A stretch of 64,000 nucleotides of DNA from Agelas oroides (GCA_949130485.1 OX422196.1:5128889-5192888); one strand, 5' to 3'. Counted from the first letter of the stretch, positions 1 to 11,487 are shown. The notes: generated by a model not told the origin, from the letters alone. Numbers and translations: made by a program.

Positions 1-730
1 GGATCCAATCTATCTCCAACTCCAGCAACATTGTTAGGATCCAATCTATCTCCAACTCCAGCAACATTGTTAGGATCCAATCTATCTCCAACTCCAGCAA
101 CATTGTCTGGATTCAATCTATCTTGATCCAACTCCAGCAACATTGTTAGGATCCAATCTATCTCCAACTCCAGCAACATTGTTAGGATCCAATTAATCTA
201 TCTCCAACTCCAGCAACATTATTAGGATCCAATCTATCTCCAACTCCAGCAACATTGTCAGGATCCAATCTATCTCCAACTCCAGCAACATTGTCAGGAT
301 CCAATTAATCTATCTCCAACTCCAGCAACATTGTTAGGATCCAATCTATCTCCAACTCCAGCAACATTGTTAGGATCCAATCTATCTCCGACTCCAGCAA
401 CATTGTCAGGATCCAATTAATCTATCTCCGACTCCAGCAACATTGTTAGGATTCAATCTATCTCCAACTCCAGCAACATTGTCATGATCCAATCTATCTC
501 CAACTCCAGCAACATTGTCAGGATCCAATTAATCTATCTCCAACTCCAGCAACATTGTTAGGATCCAATCTATCTCCAACTCCAGCAACACTGTCTGGAT
601 CCAATCTATCTCCAACTCCAGCAACATTGTTAAGATCCAATCTATCTCCAACTCCAGCAACATTATTAGGATTCAATCTATCTCCAACTCCAGCAACATT
701 GTCAGGATCCAATCTATCTCCAACTCCAGG
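1..730. repeat. 36-bp minisatellite, about 20 copies
   Basis: The unit begins GGATCCAATCTATCTCCAAC and ends at ACATTGTTA. Most copies are 36 bp; several carry a 4-bp AATT insertion. Because 36 is a multiple of 3, the last copies (about 555-730) stay open on the plus strand as a 12-residue Ser/Pro/Thr-rich repeat (core SNLSPTPATL) and run toward the BEN-like exon that follows. The array enters from outside the window. The 4-bp variants break the frame, so only the right end could be coding. Confidence 0.95.
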
Positions 731-822
731 GTCCAGTTTACCGCTAGCCCCAAACCAATGTGAGTTATATTATTTGAAAAGTGTATCACTGCTTTTTTTC
801 TGATAACTTTTGCTCTCTACAG

Positions 823-1041
823 CCACTGGATGCGTGCTAGGAGACCCTATGGGGGAACATGTTGCACTGGATGGTGTTCTGCAATGGAAAGTGTCAGCAA
901 AAGAAACTAGCTCAAGTTCACTTGCACTCAAGCTCATGGACGTTTTCTTTTTACTAAAGAAGAAGTTGCATAAGGGAATTGTACGGAGGTTGACAGCCAA
1001 AAATGATTGTCACCAGCTGTCATCAATGGAATATGCCGTAG
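823..1041 (+). CDS. BEN-domain-like exon
   Basis: An open stretch between a good acceptor (pyrimidine tract then CTCTACAG at 822) and a GT donor at 1042. It encodes a segment with core SSLALKLMDVFFLLKKKL followed by a basic stretch and QLSSMEY. The spacing of hydrophobic residues and the paired Phe resemble the first helices of BEN domains, which bind DNA or chromatin proteins. It follows a Ser/Thr/Pro-rich repeat, as do other BEN-type genes in this window. No start codon or downstream exon could be assigned. It may be one exon of a live gene or a remnant. The BEN call rests on pattern only. Confidence 0.4.
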
Positions 1042-1299
1042 GTTTCATTTGCTTCATTTTTTGTTCATAATTTTAACTTTAAGTTCAAGTATCCCTTTAA
1101 GTGAAGAGAAGATGGATGACAGATGGAAGACCATCTGCATCAGAAAATGAAAGCTAATAATAAGTGTAGGCAAATTTACTGAAAGCATCTACAGCTGATA
1201 GTACCTGCATGACTCACCCCAAATTTACCGATTACACTTGTTATGCTGAATGCTGTGTTCACTTGCTTTACTGTGATTATATTGAGTTGTATGTTTCTA

Positions 1300-1790
1300 C
1301 TTTCTAGAAACTTACAATTGTGAGTCCAGCACGAAACTGGATGAAAAAGTGCAACACCAGCGAGGAACTATTTGATGTTGTGGTGCTCGAGCCGCTTATT
1401 AACACTCTGGAGCCAGCAGCTTGTGTGTGGGTCAAAGAATGGGATCTGGATGTGAGCGCTGCTCCTGGCAGGCTAGCTGATGACCATGAGCAGGTAAAAA
1501 ATCAGGTGGATCATGGAACGAAGAAGGCAGAGCAGTCCCAATGATACAGACAGTCAAAACCAAAGACTGAATGTTTGACTCTTGTGTAGAGGAGACACAG
1601 GTGCCAAAAGCAGAGAAGTGGACCGACAAGCATGAATGAAAGTGCTTCAACTGCGGGGAGAAGGGCCACATCTTACGGTGGTGCACAAGCAACGCTGCTT
1701 TTCTCTATCAAACAGGATGACTTTCAGCGGGCAGCAAACTGCCCCTGGTGCCCCCCCTGTCAGCGGCACTGTGTGTTCTCAACACCAAGG
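1300..1790 (+). mobile_element. Fossil Gag fragment of a Ty3/gypsy-like LTR retroelement
   Basis: A SCAN-like helical segment (core MKKCNTSEELFDVVVLEPL, then a VWVKEW and LADD pattern) is followed about 100 bp later by a CCHC zinc knuckle (CFNCGEKGHILRWC). This pairing is typical of Ty3/gypsy Gag proteins and vertebrate SCAN relatives. Only this short Gag piece is present, with no protease, reverse transcriptase or LTR seen nearby. It is broken and looks old. Confidence 0.7.
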
Positions 1791-2559
1791 GTTATAGGTG
1801 TTTAAGGCACAACACCAATAAGACACATTAGCTTAGCATGATGTTCACTTCACAAATACCTGATACTTATATTTTGCATCCATTTGCAGTGCTTGAAGAG
1901 CTAGGATTTTACTTGAAGTTGACAGAAATGAAGACCCAAGATGAGTTGGAGTGACAACATTAGATTTCCAATTTGTCAATGCATAGCTACATTCTAAGTT
2001 AGTTTATGCACTTTGTTACACTTCAAAGCACTATTGAACAACCACACTAAGTCACATACTCTCAGGTTCATTATGAATATAAAGTTGTATGATGCATCAT
2101 GATAACGCACGGTGCCTTTTCAAATTCCATTAACTTCTATTATGTATAAATATTCTATTCCCCATTACAGCAGGCAACAAACAAGTACAATCGCATGAAA
2201 CCCACCATTCAACTAGTACAAATTATTGCAGTAACTTTTAGTGTCCAGAACATAAGATCTTCTGGATGCAGGTATTAATGAACATATATTATACGTTAGC
2301 CACACGGGTAATTATATCGACTGCTTACTTTTAGTGTTGATCAAGAATGTAGAAGTGGAAAAGGATACTAAAACCAAGGTTTTGAGTTAGCTTATGAACT
2401 GGTATCCATCCGAGCCGAAGAAAGATAACTGAATATCATACTATGTTGCAATTTGCCAGTATTGGGGGTATGTAAATACTCACCATGCACCCAGGTATGT
2501 ACTAAGTGCACCATTGCTTGCTTTGAGTGTTGTTTATGCTGGAAGCCAGAGCAGAAAGG

Positions 2560-2904
2560 ATGAGAGCAGCAAATTGCTACAAATTGGGAAGTATTGTATC
2601 ACTAACTCCACCACTTGTGATAGTGATAACAGAGGAGTGGGCTAACATTCCGTTTAGAAGGGATCAAGACCTGTTGGCCAATTGTGTCGAGCTTGAAGAC
2701 ATACCGCTTCACACAGGAAATACATTAAATCGGGACCTGCTGTCTTTTGTATTGCTGTTCACTAGTCCAAGTGGATCACCACTGACACCCCTCGACTTTC
2801 CAAGGTATGGTGGGACACCAGTATCAAAAGAAAGTTTGCTGTGTCAAATTGTCATAGATAACGAAATGATCAATTCCCTCACAATAGAAGTCAAAGAGCT
2901 TTGA
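2560..2904 (+). CDS. Unknown domain, paralogue A
   Basis: The open frame encodes a protein with core LTPPLVIVITEEWANIPFRR, then LLANCVELEDIPL and FPRYGGTPVSKESL, ending in a short acidic/coiled tail. I do not recognise the family. The same domain recurs at 15256-15653, where the matching parts read HPPLVIVMTEKF, LLVNCVEF and LPSYGGEMVTKEAL. Conservation of the pattern between two diverged copies shows that it was once under protein-level selection. In this copy the frame stays open through the whole domain. It could be an exon of a multi-exon gene, or an accessory ORF of a transposon, since a dead DDE transposase lies just downstream. Start and splice sites are not settled. Confidence 0.45.
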   Translation: MRAANCYKLGSIVSLTPPLVIVITEEWANIPFRRDQDLLANCVELEDIPLHTGNTLNRDLLSFVLLFTSPSGSPLTPLDFPRYGGTPVSKESLLCQIVIDNEMINSLTIEVKEL

Positions 2905-3139
2905 GGAAAACTTAACACGGTATGCAACAGCTGTACATATAAAACATGTTTTGTTCAGAGAATTAGAGTGATTAAAATATGCCATTTTAATAATTGGGGC
3001 GAGCCTGACTAGCTAGAACATTAGATTGAGTATGGTAGCTTCATTGCTGTTTTGAACCTTACCTTAGTTATAAGTAGAACAGCTTAAAAAGTGCTGTATT
3101 TAACACATACATCCATTTTTATAGGATTTGTGTGGTCTC

Positions 3140-3580
3140 ATGGCAGAAAGGGCCAATATATCAAGACCAATGGAGGAGGAGTCAAGAGAAGACGTCCTGG
3201 ACTACCAAGAGGGTCGAAAATGGCTCCACAGGGATGCCCTACAAAAAGAAAGATTAGGACACAAAACCTGCCTCTACCTGTGAAGAGGCCCCCAAAAACC
3301 ACATACGTAGTCTATCCGACAACATTAATAGTTGTACATGTACAAAGCAGGCACATTTGCAAGAGACGTGTGAAAGTAGTGGCCAAGACGATCAACAGAC
3401 TCGTGGAAGCAATAGTCGCCGTGATAATCAAGCCTGTCCTTCTTCATCTAGGCCAAGAGATACACATGACAACGGCCCACAATGGAGCGAAAGTGAAATG
3501 ATAGAGATTCAGAGAGCTCAAGCTCTTAGTCTGATTTCAATGACAAGAAAGTTACATCGATATTCAATGACCGGATAGTA
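3140..3580 (+). other. Weak coding traces in all three plus frames
   Basis: Three plus frames have open stretches here. They include a basic one (KRRRPGLPRGSKMAP) and a Gln/Ser/Asp-rich one ending in WSESEMIEIQRAQALSLISM. None has a clear start, and none can be assigned to a family. It may be the linker between the unknown domain and the DDE transposase remnant that starts near 3580. Confidence 0.25.
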
Positions 3581-4435
3581 AGCCTACCAGCTTGCATAGG
3601 AAAACTCTGGCTGTTCCTCTGATGGAGTCATTCAGGGATTTTCTGAAGATGAGTGTGACAGATGCTGCAAAGAGGCTGCTTCAATTACATACTTGATACA
3701 AAGAGAAAACAGTTAGACACTACCACAAGAAGTTCATTATTCAGAAGGTAGTTTAATTAAGAAAGGTGAGCAAGGCAAATACAAGAGGCACTGTCTGAGT
3801 GGGTCAACAACAACCTGCTTCCTTCATATTATCTGCCCCCAAATCTTCCCATAACAGTATCTGTTTGCACTGCAACCTGATGGCTTCACAAGCTAGGTTT
3901 CTGCCCACAATCACACAAAAAAGGGTACAGCCATGAGAGGGAGGATGTGGTGAAATCTCATGAAGAGTTTCTCAAGAAACTGAAGGAATTGAAAGAGACC
4001 CACCTGCCACCACCACCCTGCAGTGATGAAAGAGCTGCCACACCTCCACTGGATGCTGAGGAAAAAGCTGGTTCTTATATATCATGCTTCAACACCAATG
4101 AAGGTCAGACCTTCATCGTTGTTTTGTGTTATTATGGCATGACAACTTCCAAAACCAGAAGATGATCGTCAAGTATTACATCCGTATTTAAATGGAAGGG
4201 GACACATTGTCATGCTTATTTCGAAGTTCTATTGTGAACTCAATACTGTTGAGTGAGTTTGGGGACAGGCGAAAGTCCACAGCCGCAAGTACTCCAACTT
4301 TACCTTCTCTCATCTTGGGCAAATTGTGGACGACCCGGCACTAGACTTGGTCAGTACCAACCTTATACTAATTCTTTTCCAGCCTTTTCCCCATCTAAAC
4401 ATGCAGTTTCATATTCCTGCACTTTCCTAAAGTAA
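3580..4435 (+). pseudogene. Decayed DDE transposase (Tc1/mariner/IS630-like)
   Basis: Spread over several frames are a helical N-terminal piece (PLMESFRDFLKMSVTDAAKR), a linker with KELKETHLPPPPCSDE, the first catalytic region (FNTNEGQ, which follows the first Asp-Glu-Ser in related proteins) and the C-terminal signature CELNTVE, then VWGQAKVHSRKYSNFTF. The last is the 'ELNPIE..W' glutamate motif of IS630/Tc1-like enzymes and supplies the final acidic residue of the triad. The central part with the second Asp is missing. The copy has at least three frame changes and several stops, so it is dead. No TIRs were found. Confidence 0.7.
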
Positions 4436-4439
4436 TTTA

Positions 4440-5886
4440 GAAAGGGCAGTTAAAGTGTGCAAATCACACAGAAGAATTTGTAACGAGGAAGCCATTTCTG
4501 CATAGAACTAAATATTGTATGCTGCAAGGAATCCTTTTTCAGAGTTTTGGCTTTATAAAAATTTTAGAGATGTAGAATGAACGTGGAGGTGAAGAACCGA
4601 TGCAGTCATTGCTTAATGCATACAGGGGGTCGTTCCACCTAAAAAGGGAGGAGTTTTGGCTGAAGCCTGAGTTTTTTTTAACTCCTCAAGGATTTTTAAA
4701 GTAAAAACGTCAAGCAATGGAACAGTCACAATCCAGCTTACTTCATGATAAACATATATGTCTTTACGTACGTATACATGTCTTATATATGTGTTTTACA
4801 TGTATCCAGCCTGCAGGCACTGTGTTCTTGTGTTTTTGATTAAGACAAAGTCACCAAAAGTGATCAGGATACAACACATCTCAAAGTTCTCAAAGTTTAT
4901 TCATGACCCCTTGCGGGAAGTCATAACATTGTACACTAAAGGGAGAGGGTTGCAAAATGAGTTATAGACATATTATACACAAAACATGTAAAAGGTGATA
5001 CACAAATAGAACAACTAAAGTGGAGGTTCACTACAGGGCCGATAGAAGAGACTGGCCGAGGTCAATAAAGGAGTCAGGTGCTGAGAAAATTTCCTCGGGG
5101 AGTGTTTCTGGGTCAGGGAAAGGGGTGATGTCACTCCTACCGAGGGAGGGAGCCCACTACCCACTACCCACACACAGCTCACTCCTGCTGAGGAAGGGGG
5201 CCCATGCTGCTCAGTCCTACCGAGGGAGGCAGCCCATTATCCACACGCATCTTGTGCCAAAATCATGTTTGTGTGCAATTTCATATTTGCAAAATTACTA
5301 GTAGTCTGGGGAACATGATTAAAATCTTAAAAACTTTTATATAAAAGTATGCATTATGCAAGTATTGGAGGAGGAAAATCTTCCACTCCGTAGCAGATGG
5401 CAAGGCAACTAAAAAGGCAGAAGAAGCTTGAGGAGGTGAAAGCACATGAAGCAGCCTTAGAAAGGGAACAAAGACTTCTGTATAGCTCGCATAAGAATTT
5501 GGGGGAATTCCCTTAAGTGGGTGGCGAGTAAACACTCACACAAGATGTTATTTGCAAGATTATTAATAGCGGGCAGAACTAATCAAACATTTAATTACAT
5601 GGGGGCATTATATGTTACTGAATTTTTCATTGAGATCCCTAATGATCTACATCTTCAGTCATCCACATGGTCCAATTACAAACACCACAATACTACTTCC
5701 TTGTTTTACCTCCGTCAACAACCATGCCTGACTGACCAGCCTGTCTTCATGGTCTGTCATGTTATACTTCAGATTACGGAAGTGCATAAGGATATTAATA
5801 ATGATCTTCAGTGCGGTTGTCACATCTCATTAAATTGGTATATACGGTTTGTCGCATAATAAAATATATGGTACTCTTAATTTGTC
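4440..5886. other. Mostly non-coding, no gene assigned
   Basis: AT-rich sequence with a short repeat of an ACCGAGGGAGG motif at about 5140-5240. A 39-codon ORF at 5397-5516 (MARQLKRQKKLEEVKAHEAA at its start) reads as a basic coiled coil, but it has no recognised family or flanking exon and may be chance. Confidence 0.4.
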
Positions 5887-6113
5887 TGTGAACGCTCACA
5901 TTTGGTCTGCAAACGCTCACATTCGGTCTGTAAATGCTCACATTCAGTCCGTGAACGCTCACATTCGGTCTGTAAATGCTCATGTTCAGTCTGTGAACGC
6001 TCACATTCAGTCTGTAAATGCTCATATTTGGTCTGTAAATGCGCATGTTTGGTCAGTGAATGCTTACATTCGGTTTAAGAACGCCGAGTTTGGTCAAAGA
6101 ATGCTCACATTTG
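5887..6113. repeat. 21-bp minisatellite, about 11 copies
   Basis: Units follow the pattern GTGAACGCTCACATTCGGTC(T) with alternating GTAAATGCTCACATTCAGTC(T/C). As 21 is a multiple of 3, both strands remain open across the array, which creates artificial repeat peptides. No adjoining exon supports a coding role. Confidence 0.9.
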
Positions 6114-6340
6114 AAATGTGTACGATGAGTTTGGTGGCCTGTTGGGACCATCTGAGCTCTGCAGATTCCCTAATTATTGTCTGCACTGTGCAGATTCCCA
6201 AATTTCAGATTGCACCATGAAGTTTTCCAGATTGCAACGTCCATTGCAGTTATTGTGCTATCCAAATCACACCACTAGGTTGGCTGTATAAGCAGGCAGG
6301 GTATTCTTTCTGGTGATTTCTTCTGAATGCCAGATTTGCG

Positions 6341-8500
6341 ATGACGGCTAGCAAGTCGAGCAGCGATCACTTTGGAAGGGATGAAGGTACGTTATTGGTA
6401 ATCCATGATGGCCCAGTGCTAGTCACTTTGTGATGCAGTCTTGCAAGCCAGCTGTATTTTTTTATTATTCCCGCTGGGAGGAGCAAGAGGGATAAGAAAT
6501 GCATCAGGACACTCTGGCCAGCTTCCGTGCCACGAAGGAATGTAATAAATACATTTAAAAGCCTGACAAGTTCTGCATATGGGATGTAAATAAAAGTGAT
6601 CTCGGCTAATGACTGTGGCTATGGCGTCTGCATCTGTCGTTTGTGTAGCTTGTGCCAAGTCACTGCCGAACTCTTGTGACAGAAGGCACTTTCAGAGTGC
6701 TCTCGACAGGTGCACATTGAATGAAGTTGTCTCGCAGGTGTATCCGGATGCTGTCGCTGTTTTTCTTCCGCCAGGAGAGTCAACCATCATCTGCCGTGGT
6801 TGCTCCAGGCAACCGGAGAAACTGCAGAAGCTGAGAGCCAAAGTGAGTGTCGTCTTCAGGCTGTTCTTGAGAATGGAGTAAAGTGATATGGAGAGCTAAT
6901 AGGGGCTGTGGGCACCAGTGGACCTGTACCAAGTACCTCACGTTCTCCTTCGACTCCCCGGGTTTGCAAGTGACAGGGTACATCTCCTGTCATTCAACCA
7001 CCTGCAAAGAGACGGCTGATGGACTCGTCATCTCGAAGGTTTATGGAGCAGACACAGGCATGCGACTCCACTGCTGTAGCTGTAAGTCCTTATATATATC
7101 TATATTTTGCATTTGGCATATCCCTACAGAAGTTGTTTTATCTACGTGTGATTGAGAAATAAGTCAAGGGAAAGGGACGTGTACCTTACTTGATCACTGA
7201 AGCATCTTGGAAGGAGTGTTGGCAGGCACGCAAGCATGATACAATTGCATGGCAAGCTATGGGGGACCAGAAGATTCGCACACATGTGCTTACCATTCTT
7301 GGTCGTGAGATCCAAAAGGAAATGAAGAGGATGTGTGCTACCACGAAACCATCTATGTTGCGAGCATCAACTCCCAAAGCTTTAGCTTCGTTAGATTGGA
7401 ACAAGCTGGAGTCAGAGCTTGAGTCCCATGCTCCCAGCCTCTTCAGTGTGTTGAGAAGTGCCACCATTATCAATGTGCCTCCATCAAAAGCACGAAAAAA
7501 ACTACCGTGTTAAAGCAATGCCAAGTCATTGGCATTTGTGCAGCAATTCTGCTTTGTCATTGAAATCAGTCAATGAACCTGGTACAGTGTATTCTGTCTG
7601 TGTTGCTGTACAATGGGTATGCTTCAAAACAGGGCATAATTAAGCTCATTGTATCTGGCTGAGTTCACAGACAACCTATCTCTCCCTGAAGTTTCGCTTT
7701 CCGATCTGCAAAACCCTTCTTCCAACCACTCGAGACCAGGAAGTGTTCCAGAAGAGCTTTGCCGTCTTAATTGCTCGTACCCTCGCAAAGCACATGCCCT
7801 TCTTTAAGAGGTTTGGGAGTGGACTTGACGATCATCTTGTTCACGAGCGGTATGAAGAGCTGCAAAATCTAATGTCGTGTTAACATTACTGTTGAAATTG
7901 CAAGGATAGAAGTATTTGATTCGTTAATACGTACATCCTAAAATGAAAGACAAACGATTCAAGTAATGATTGCCAGGCCAGAGGACACCCAATCTGAGCA
8001 CAAATTTGTTATTCCATGCTCTGCCTACCCAGACATTACATGCCTGCATGGGGTATAAATACGCCTTGCCACTCATGTTAACAGAGTTACAAATGTACCT
8101 TTGATCCTGTGAAATAACTGCAGCACTCCAGATTTCTCTTGGTATCTTGCTCAAGACTGACACCAAGTAAGAAGATATGGTGGGTATAATGGACCACCTA
8201 TACCAATATGTACCTACAGTCACATTGGAGTACTTCTAGGAAGATGAAGGTACACAGAACAAAGTTTCCAGAGATCACTTCCACTATTTACCCATTGGTA
8301 AATATGTGATGTGCATGCATGTGCTACATGAAATGCATACTTCAGTCCAAAATCTGTGCAGGTGGTGACTACCTGACAGCTGAGAGAGCAAGAGGGAGCC
8401 AGCGAATCAGTGACAACAGCAAAACAGGAGTAGAGCGATGGGAGGGTTTAACTCCAGTCGTGGAAGACTGGCACACAAAAATGTGCTTGCTGGAGGTATG
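6341..8500 (+). pseudogene. Decayed DUF6589-like multi-exon gene with a ZAD-like zinc module
   Basis: The pieces appear in the order expected for a multi-copy invertebrate family I recognise. First is a possible first exon (ATG at 6341, donor GTACGT after 6385). Next is a two-Cys-pair module at 6640-6840 (CVACAKSLPN ... IICRGCSRQ). A helical core at 7195-7510 includes IRTHVLTILGREIQKEMKRM. A CAAILL...SMNLVQ block follows at 7540-7640, and FQKSFAVLIARTLAKHMPFF lies at about 7745-7810. The most diagnostic part is GGDYLTAERARGSQR ... VEDWHTKMCLLE at 8360-8495, followed by a GTATGT donor. The last block is the 'GDQLT...DWH' signature of DUF6589 proteins, whose function is unknown and whose copy numbers suggest mobility. 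Stops and frame changes occur after about 6880 and near 7510, and central parts are missing. The downstream end is cut by the TIR element at 8538. Confidence 0.6.
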
Positions 8501-8537
8501 TTATAATAAAAGTCACATGCCAATCGAGAGTCATGTA

Positions 8538-9302
8538 CCGTAGTGTCCCGTTAATACGCCCCCCCATTTTGTACACTACATCCCGCCTAAAGTGGGGGGG
8601 GGGGGGGGCTTATATTCGAGGATGCAATTAGTCTCGACTATAAGCCCCCCCTCAAAAGATTTTACGCAAGTGCTATGTACGCAATTAGGACACTTCCAAC
8701 TATTAAACTATGGCGACGACTTTCAGGATCGAGAGTACTGTTCGCGGACATCACGTTTACAAAGCTGCGTGGTCTCCCTACATCGGAGAAGAGCTGCCAG
8801 TTCAACGCGAGGTCAATAACATTCACGACGACTTCGCTGTAGCGGTTCTCAAGAACGGCAACACTGTCGGTCATGTACCACGGTAAATTTCCAGAGTCTG
8901 CTGGTATTTCTTGCACAAGAGTGGCAGCGAGATGACTTGCATCGACAGAAGACGTTCTGAAGTTGATGGGAAAGGACTCGTGGTTCCGTGCGTGTACATC
9001 TTCAGAGGGAAACAAAAACACCTTGACAGACTGATAAACCTGTTTGCTAAACTAGCACCTTAAAACTTGGAACATCTAACCGGCTTTTCTAAAAACCACA
9101 AAACTTACAAAAGATTCACCGACTACTATAGTCTTACTGAACGCACTTGCAACGTATAGTAAGCACGTGTAGTTTTGATGTTCCAGAAGACGCTCACCGG
9201 GGGGCGTTAAACGAGTCAAACTACCCTATGCAGGAACTTTGGCGGAAAAGAGGGGGGGGGGGGGCGTATTTTCGAAGGGGGCGTATTAGCGGGACACTAC
9301 GG
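8538..9302. mobile_element. TIR DNA transposon carrying a HIRAN-like ORF
   Basis: The left end CCGTAGTGTCCCGTTAATAC(GCCCCC) is matched in reverse at the right end, with one mismatch over at least 26 bp. TA dinucleotides flank both ends (8536-8537 and 9303-9304), consistent with a TA target duplication as in Tc1/mariner elements. G-rich subterminal runs and a second short hairpin occur near 8600-8655. The 765-bp element has no transposase, so it would need one supplied in trans. It holds one ORF (8710-9063). It sits between the DUF6589-like remnant and a DUF7869-like remnant. Confidence 0.85.
8710..9063 (+). pseudogene. HIRAN-like domain ORF inside the TIR element
   Basis: From ATG at 8710 one frame runs 117 codons to TAA at 9061, interrupted by a single TAA at about 8884 after the motif VGHVPR. 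Recognisable blocks are FRIESTVRGHHVYKAAWSPY, EELPVQREVNNIHDDFAVAV, VGHVPR and CVYIFRGKQKHL. These match the order of a HIRAN-like fold, the beta-barrel found at the N terminus of HIP116/Rad5 helicases that binds DNA 3' ends; here it stands alone. The 'HD.FAVAV..G..VGHVPR' core is well kept, so the copy is recent apart from the one stop. Its own promoter is unknown. Assignment to HIRAN is from memory of the motif order. Confidence 0.6.
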
Positions 9303-9328
9303 TATCTTATTCATAATTATGTTTTCAG

Positions 9329-9712
9329 AGCACAATGTGAAGCTGGTGAAGTGGGCTGTTCAGAGCGGTCAGCATTTCATTGGTTAAAGCAACATTGTCT
9401 GAAGCACGCAACTTGTCCTCACTTAACTGATTATTGCAATACTTGCAAGCAAACTGATCGAGGGAGGTAATCAACAGGCAAACAACCATTCTGAAACGCC
9501 TCCGACACAGTGGTGATAGTTTGAATGAAACACTACAAGAACATGAAAACCTCCAGAGGAAGGCTGAATTGGAACTGCAAGTGCATAAAAAGGAAGCACA
9601 GGAAGCCCTTGAACATTATGAGTCAATGGTTGGAAAGTGTAAGTGTGATTGGCAAGCTATTACAGTACCAGTCAGAAAAAATACACCGTTTTTACACTAC
9701 AAAGTAGTGTAA
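9329..9712 (+). pseudogene. DUF7869-like remnant, Cys module and coiled coil
   Basis: After an acceptor-like TTTTCAG the sequence encodes CPHLTDYCNTCKQTD and then, in another frame, a coiled coil (QEHENLQRKAELELQVHKKE ... EALEHYESM). This matches the middle of DUF7869-like proteins, where a DxCxxC module precedes a charged helical stretch; compare DTCKTCDEMK and ELHHRKAERSY in the intact gene at 34338. It belongs to a different subfamily from that intact gene and probably the same one as 18895-19385. It is cut off upstream by the TIR element that ends at 9302. Confidence 0.5.
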
Positions 9713-9795
9713 TTACAAGAAGCGTACAACAACGTTCTGTAGATACAAAAACAAAGTGAAGCCCTATAGTATTACTAGGCGAATGTAGAACATTG

Positions 9796-10514
9796 TGGGG
9801 CGAGTGTGAGCAAGCAATACACTGCTTTAACTTTAACTTTATATATATCAAAGGCTTTTCAGTAAAGTGTCAGATCACAGCACACAGGTGGCGTGGCATG
9901 TAGCTGAACAAAGCTTGTCACTCTACTCTCTACAAAAGTGCTTAACAGCTTAGAGAAGATGGTTGCAGAGACTAGCTTGTCATGGGGTGGTACCATACAA
10001 TGCAGCCATTAGTGCAACCTAAGCATCTACTCTGGCTAACAGTAGGCTAAGTCTAAACACAGCCTGGCTTGTCATGCATAGTCCTTACTTGAGGCATGTT
10101 AGAAAAATAGCAGATGGGGTTCGCCATCCATCAGCCATGGATCAAAGGAGGGTCTCTGCTGCTTTCTGCTTTCAGCCTCTCTATATACAACTGTTTAATA
10201 GCCCTTGTATACATACATACAGTAGATACTCACGCTCCAGCTACCTATCCTGGATGTCGCTGCAAACACAACTTCTAGGCTATCCTTTGTTCAATAAGTG
10301 TGCATGCTCCGGCTGCTTTTTCTGACTGTCTTTCATAAGCGTCATCTTTCAAAGTCACTTTGGCTGCCAAGTTGTACGAAAATCTTACTTATGGTCCGCA
10401 CGCGGCCTGCGGCTATCGTGTTAAATTACAGCGTCAAAACATACGGAACAACGTACGACAGATAATAATAATAATATTCAACTCACTAGTGTGGGGCTCA
10501 CTCACACTCGCCCA
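9796..10514. mobile_element. MITE of the TGGGGCGAG family
   Basis: The left end TGGGGCGAGTGTGAGCAAGC and the right end GCTCACTCACACTCGCCCA are inverted copies. No coding capacity is seen across the 719 bp. Other members or ends lie at 24379-24965, 26103-27173, 14630-15008, 17260-17490, 2996 and 51569. The left half of the TIR is itself a near palindrome with GCCCCACA, so each end can fold on itself. Confidence 0.75.
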
Positions 10515-10647
10515 ATAAACAGCTAAGCGTAATTACAATGTAAAGCAATGTACAGTGCTGCATAGTACGCTCTGTAGTAATCTGTACAGATTTGTAGTAA
10601 GCAAGATCCCATGCTACGCTGTAAATCTTTTTTTGTATGTGTGAAAA

Positions 10648-10695
10648 GTACAAAGTACTGTACAGTACGAAATGGTAGCTTGTCCAATTATTATC

Positions 10696-10738
<43 letters not shown>

Positions 10739-10766
10739 AAGTACAAAGTACTGCACAGGACGAAAT
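10648..10766. repeat. (GT)n microsatellite between two direct repeats
   Basis: A run of about 20 GT units (10696-10736) lies between two copies of AAGTACAAAGTACTG.ACAG.ACGAAATGG. The inner part of the direct repeat (GTACAAAGTAC) is nearly palindromic. Confidence 0.9.
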
Positions 10767-10889
10767 GGCAGGCTCCGTAGCAATTATCACTATAGAGCTG
10801 AGGTGTGAAATGAAAGCGGTTCATAGGGTATGTAAAGAAGCATTCGGCTGTGGCTGAGACAGCGAACCATGCAATGTCGTACTTGCAAC

Positions 10890-11250
10890 ATGAGTGAGAT
10901 CCGCGTGAGGTGGGAGGACAATGGTTCCTCGAAATACGACGGTGTAACCCAAGATATCAGCCGCAGGTTCGTGATCAAAGAAAATGTTGCTGTTGGTGAC
11001 ATTGTCACTATCAAGTGGGGCCGGAGAGCTTGAGTCTGGAAGTGGACTTATTAGAAGATGACAATGACGGTAAGTAGCTACAGGCCTAGTTTTATGTTCC
11101 AAGTGCATGTGCATAAGAATTGCTGCCAAGATTCAGAAATTACCTAGCTGTACTTGTGTATAACCTTTGCTACACAGATGTGTCAGCACCAAGGTTCTGT
11201 ACCAGAGCAGTGGGGGGAGAGGAAGCGACCCCACAGCGATGATGCCGACG
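10890..11250 (+). CDS. Tudor/SH3-like exons of a BEN-type gene, probably decayed
   Basis: ATG at 10890 opens MSEIRVRWEDNGSSKYDGV, then FVIKENVAVGDIVTIKWG, with a GTAAGT donor after 11069. A second short exon candidate (11178-11250) encodes VPEQWGERKRPHSDDADG with a GTAGGT donor. The first part matches 31427-31776 (WVRWEGNSSKRHD ... IDIGDKVDVLWG): a small beta-barrel with a hydrophobic strand, then 'GD.V...WG', as in Tudor/agenet-like modules. In this copy the frame breaks once after IKWG (TGA near 11030), although an acidic tail LEDDNDG is readable in another frame up to the donor. The BEN exon at 14329 could be the 3' end of the same gene, split by later insertions. Confidence 0.45.
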
Positions 11251-11487
11251 GTAGGTATAGTCACAATCTGCTAAGATCGCTAGCTATGTAAATTTGCACA
11301 TGTGCATTAATTAGAGTTGAAGACCTCCGCTCAAAAAGGGCATCCGGGTGGAAATTGAGATTATGCACAAAAAATGAAGTACTTCGACCGTAGATTCTGC
11401 TGCAGTAGTGTGAAGGCTATATTGCATGCACTTTGATCTCATCTAGCACGTGCTGTGAGATAAAATGGTGGAAGGGAATGCTGTTCT

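Noticed and set aside
518-712. Minus-strand repeat peptide (NNVAGVGDRLD)
   Set aside because: A shadow of the 36-bp minisatellite; its length is a multiple of 3, so the array is open in more than one frame and there is no adjoining minus-strand exon.
8662-9021. 119-codon minus-strand frame
   Set aside because: It lies antisense to the HIRAN-like ORF, which has recognisable motifs on the plus strand; this frame has none.
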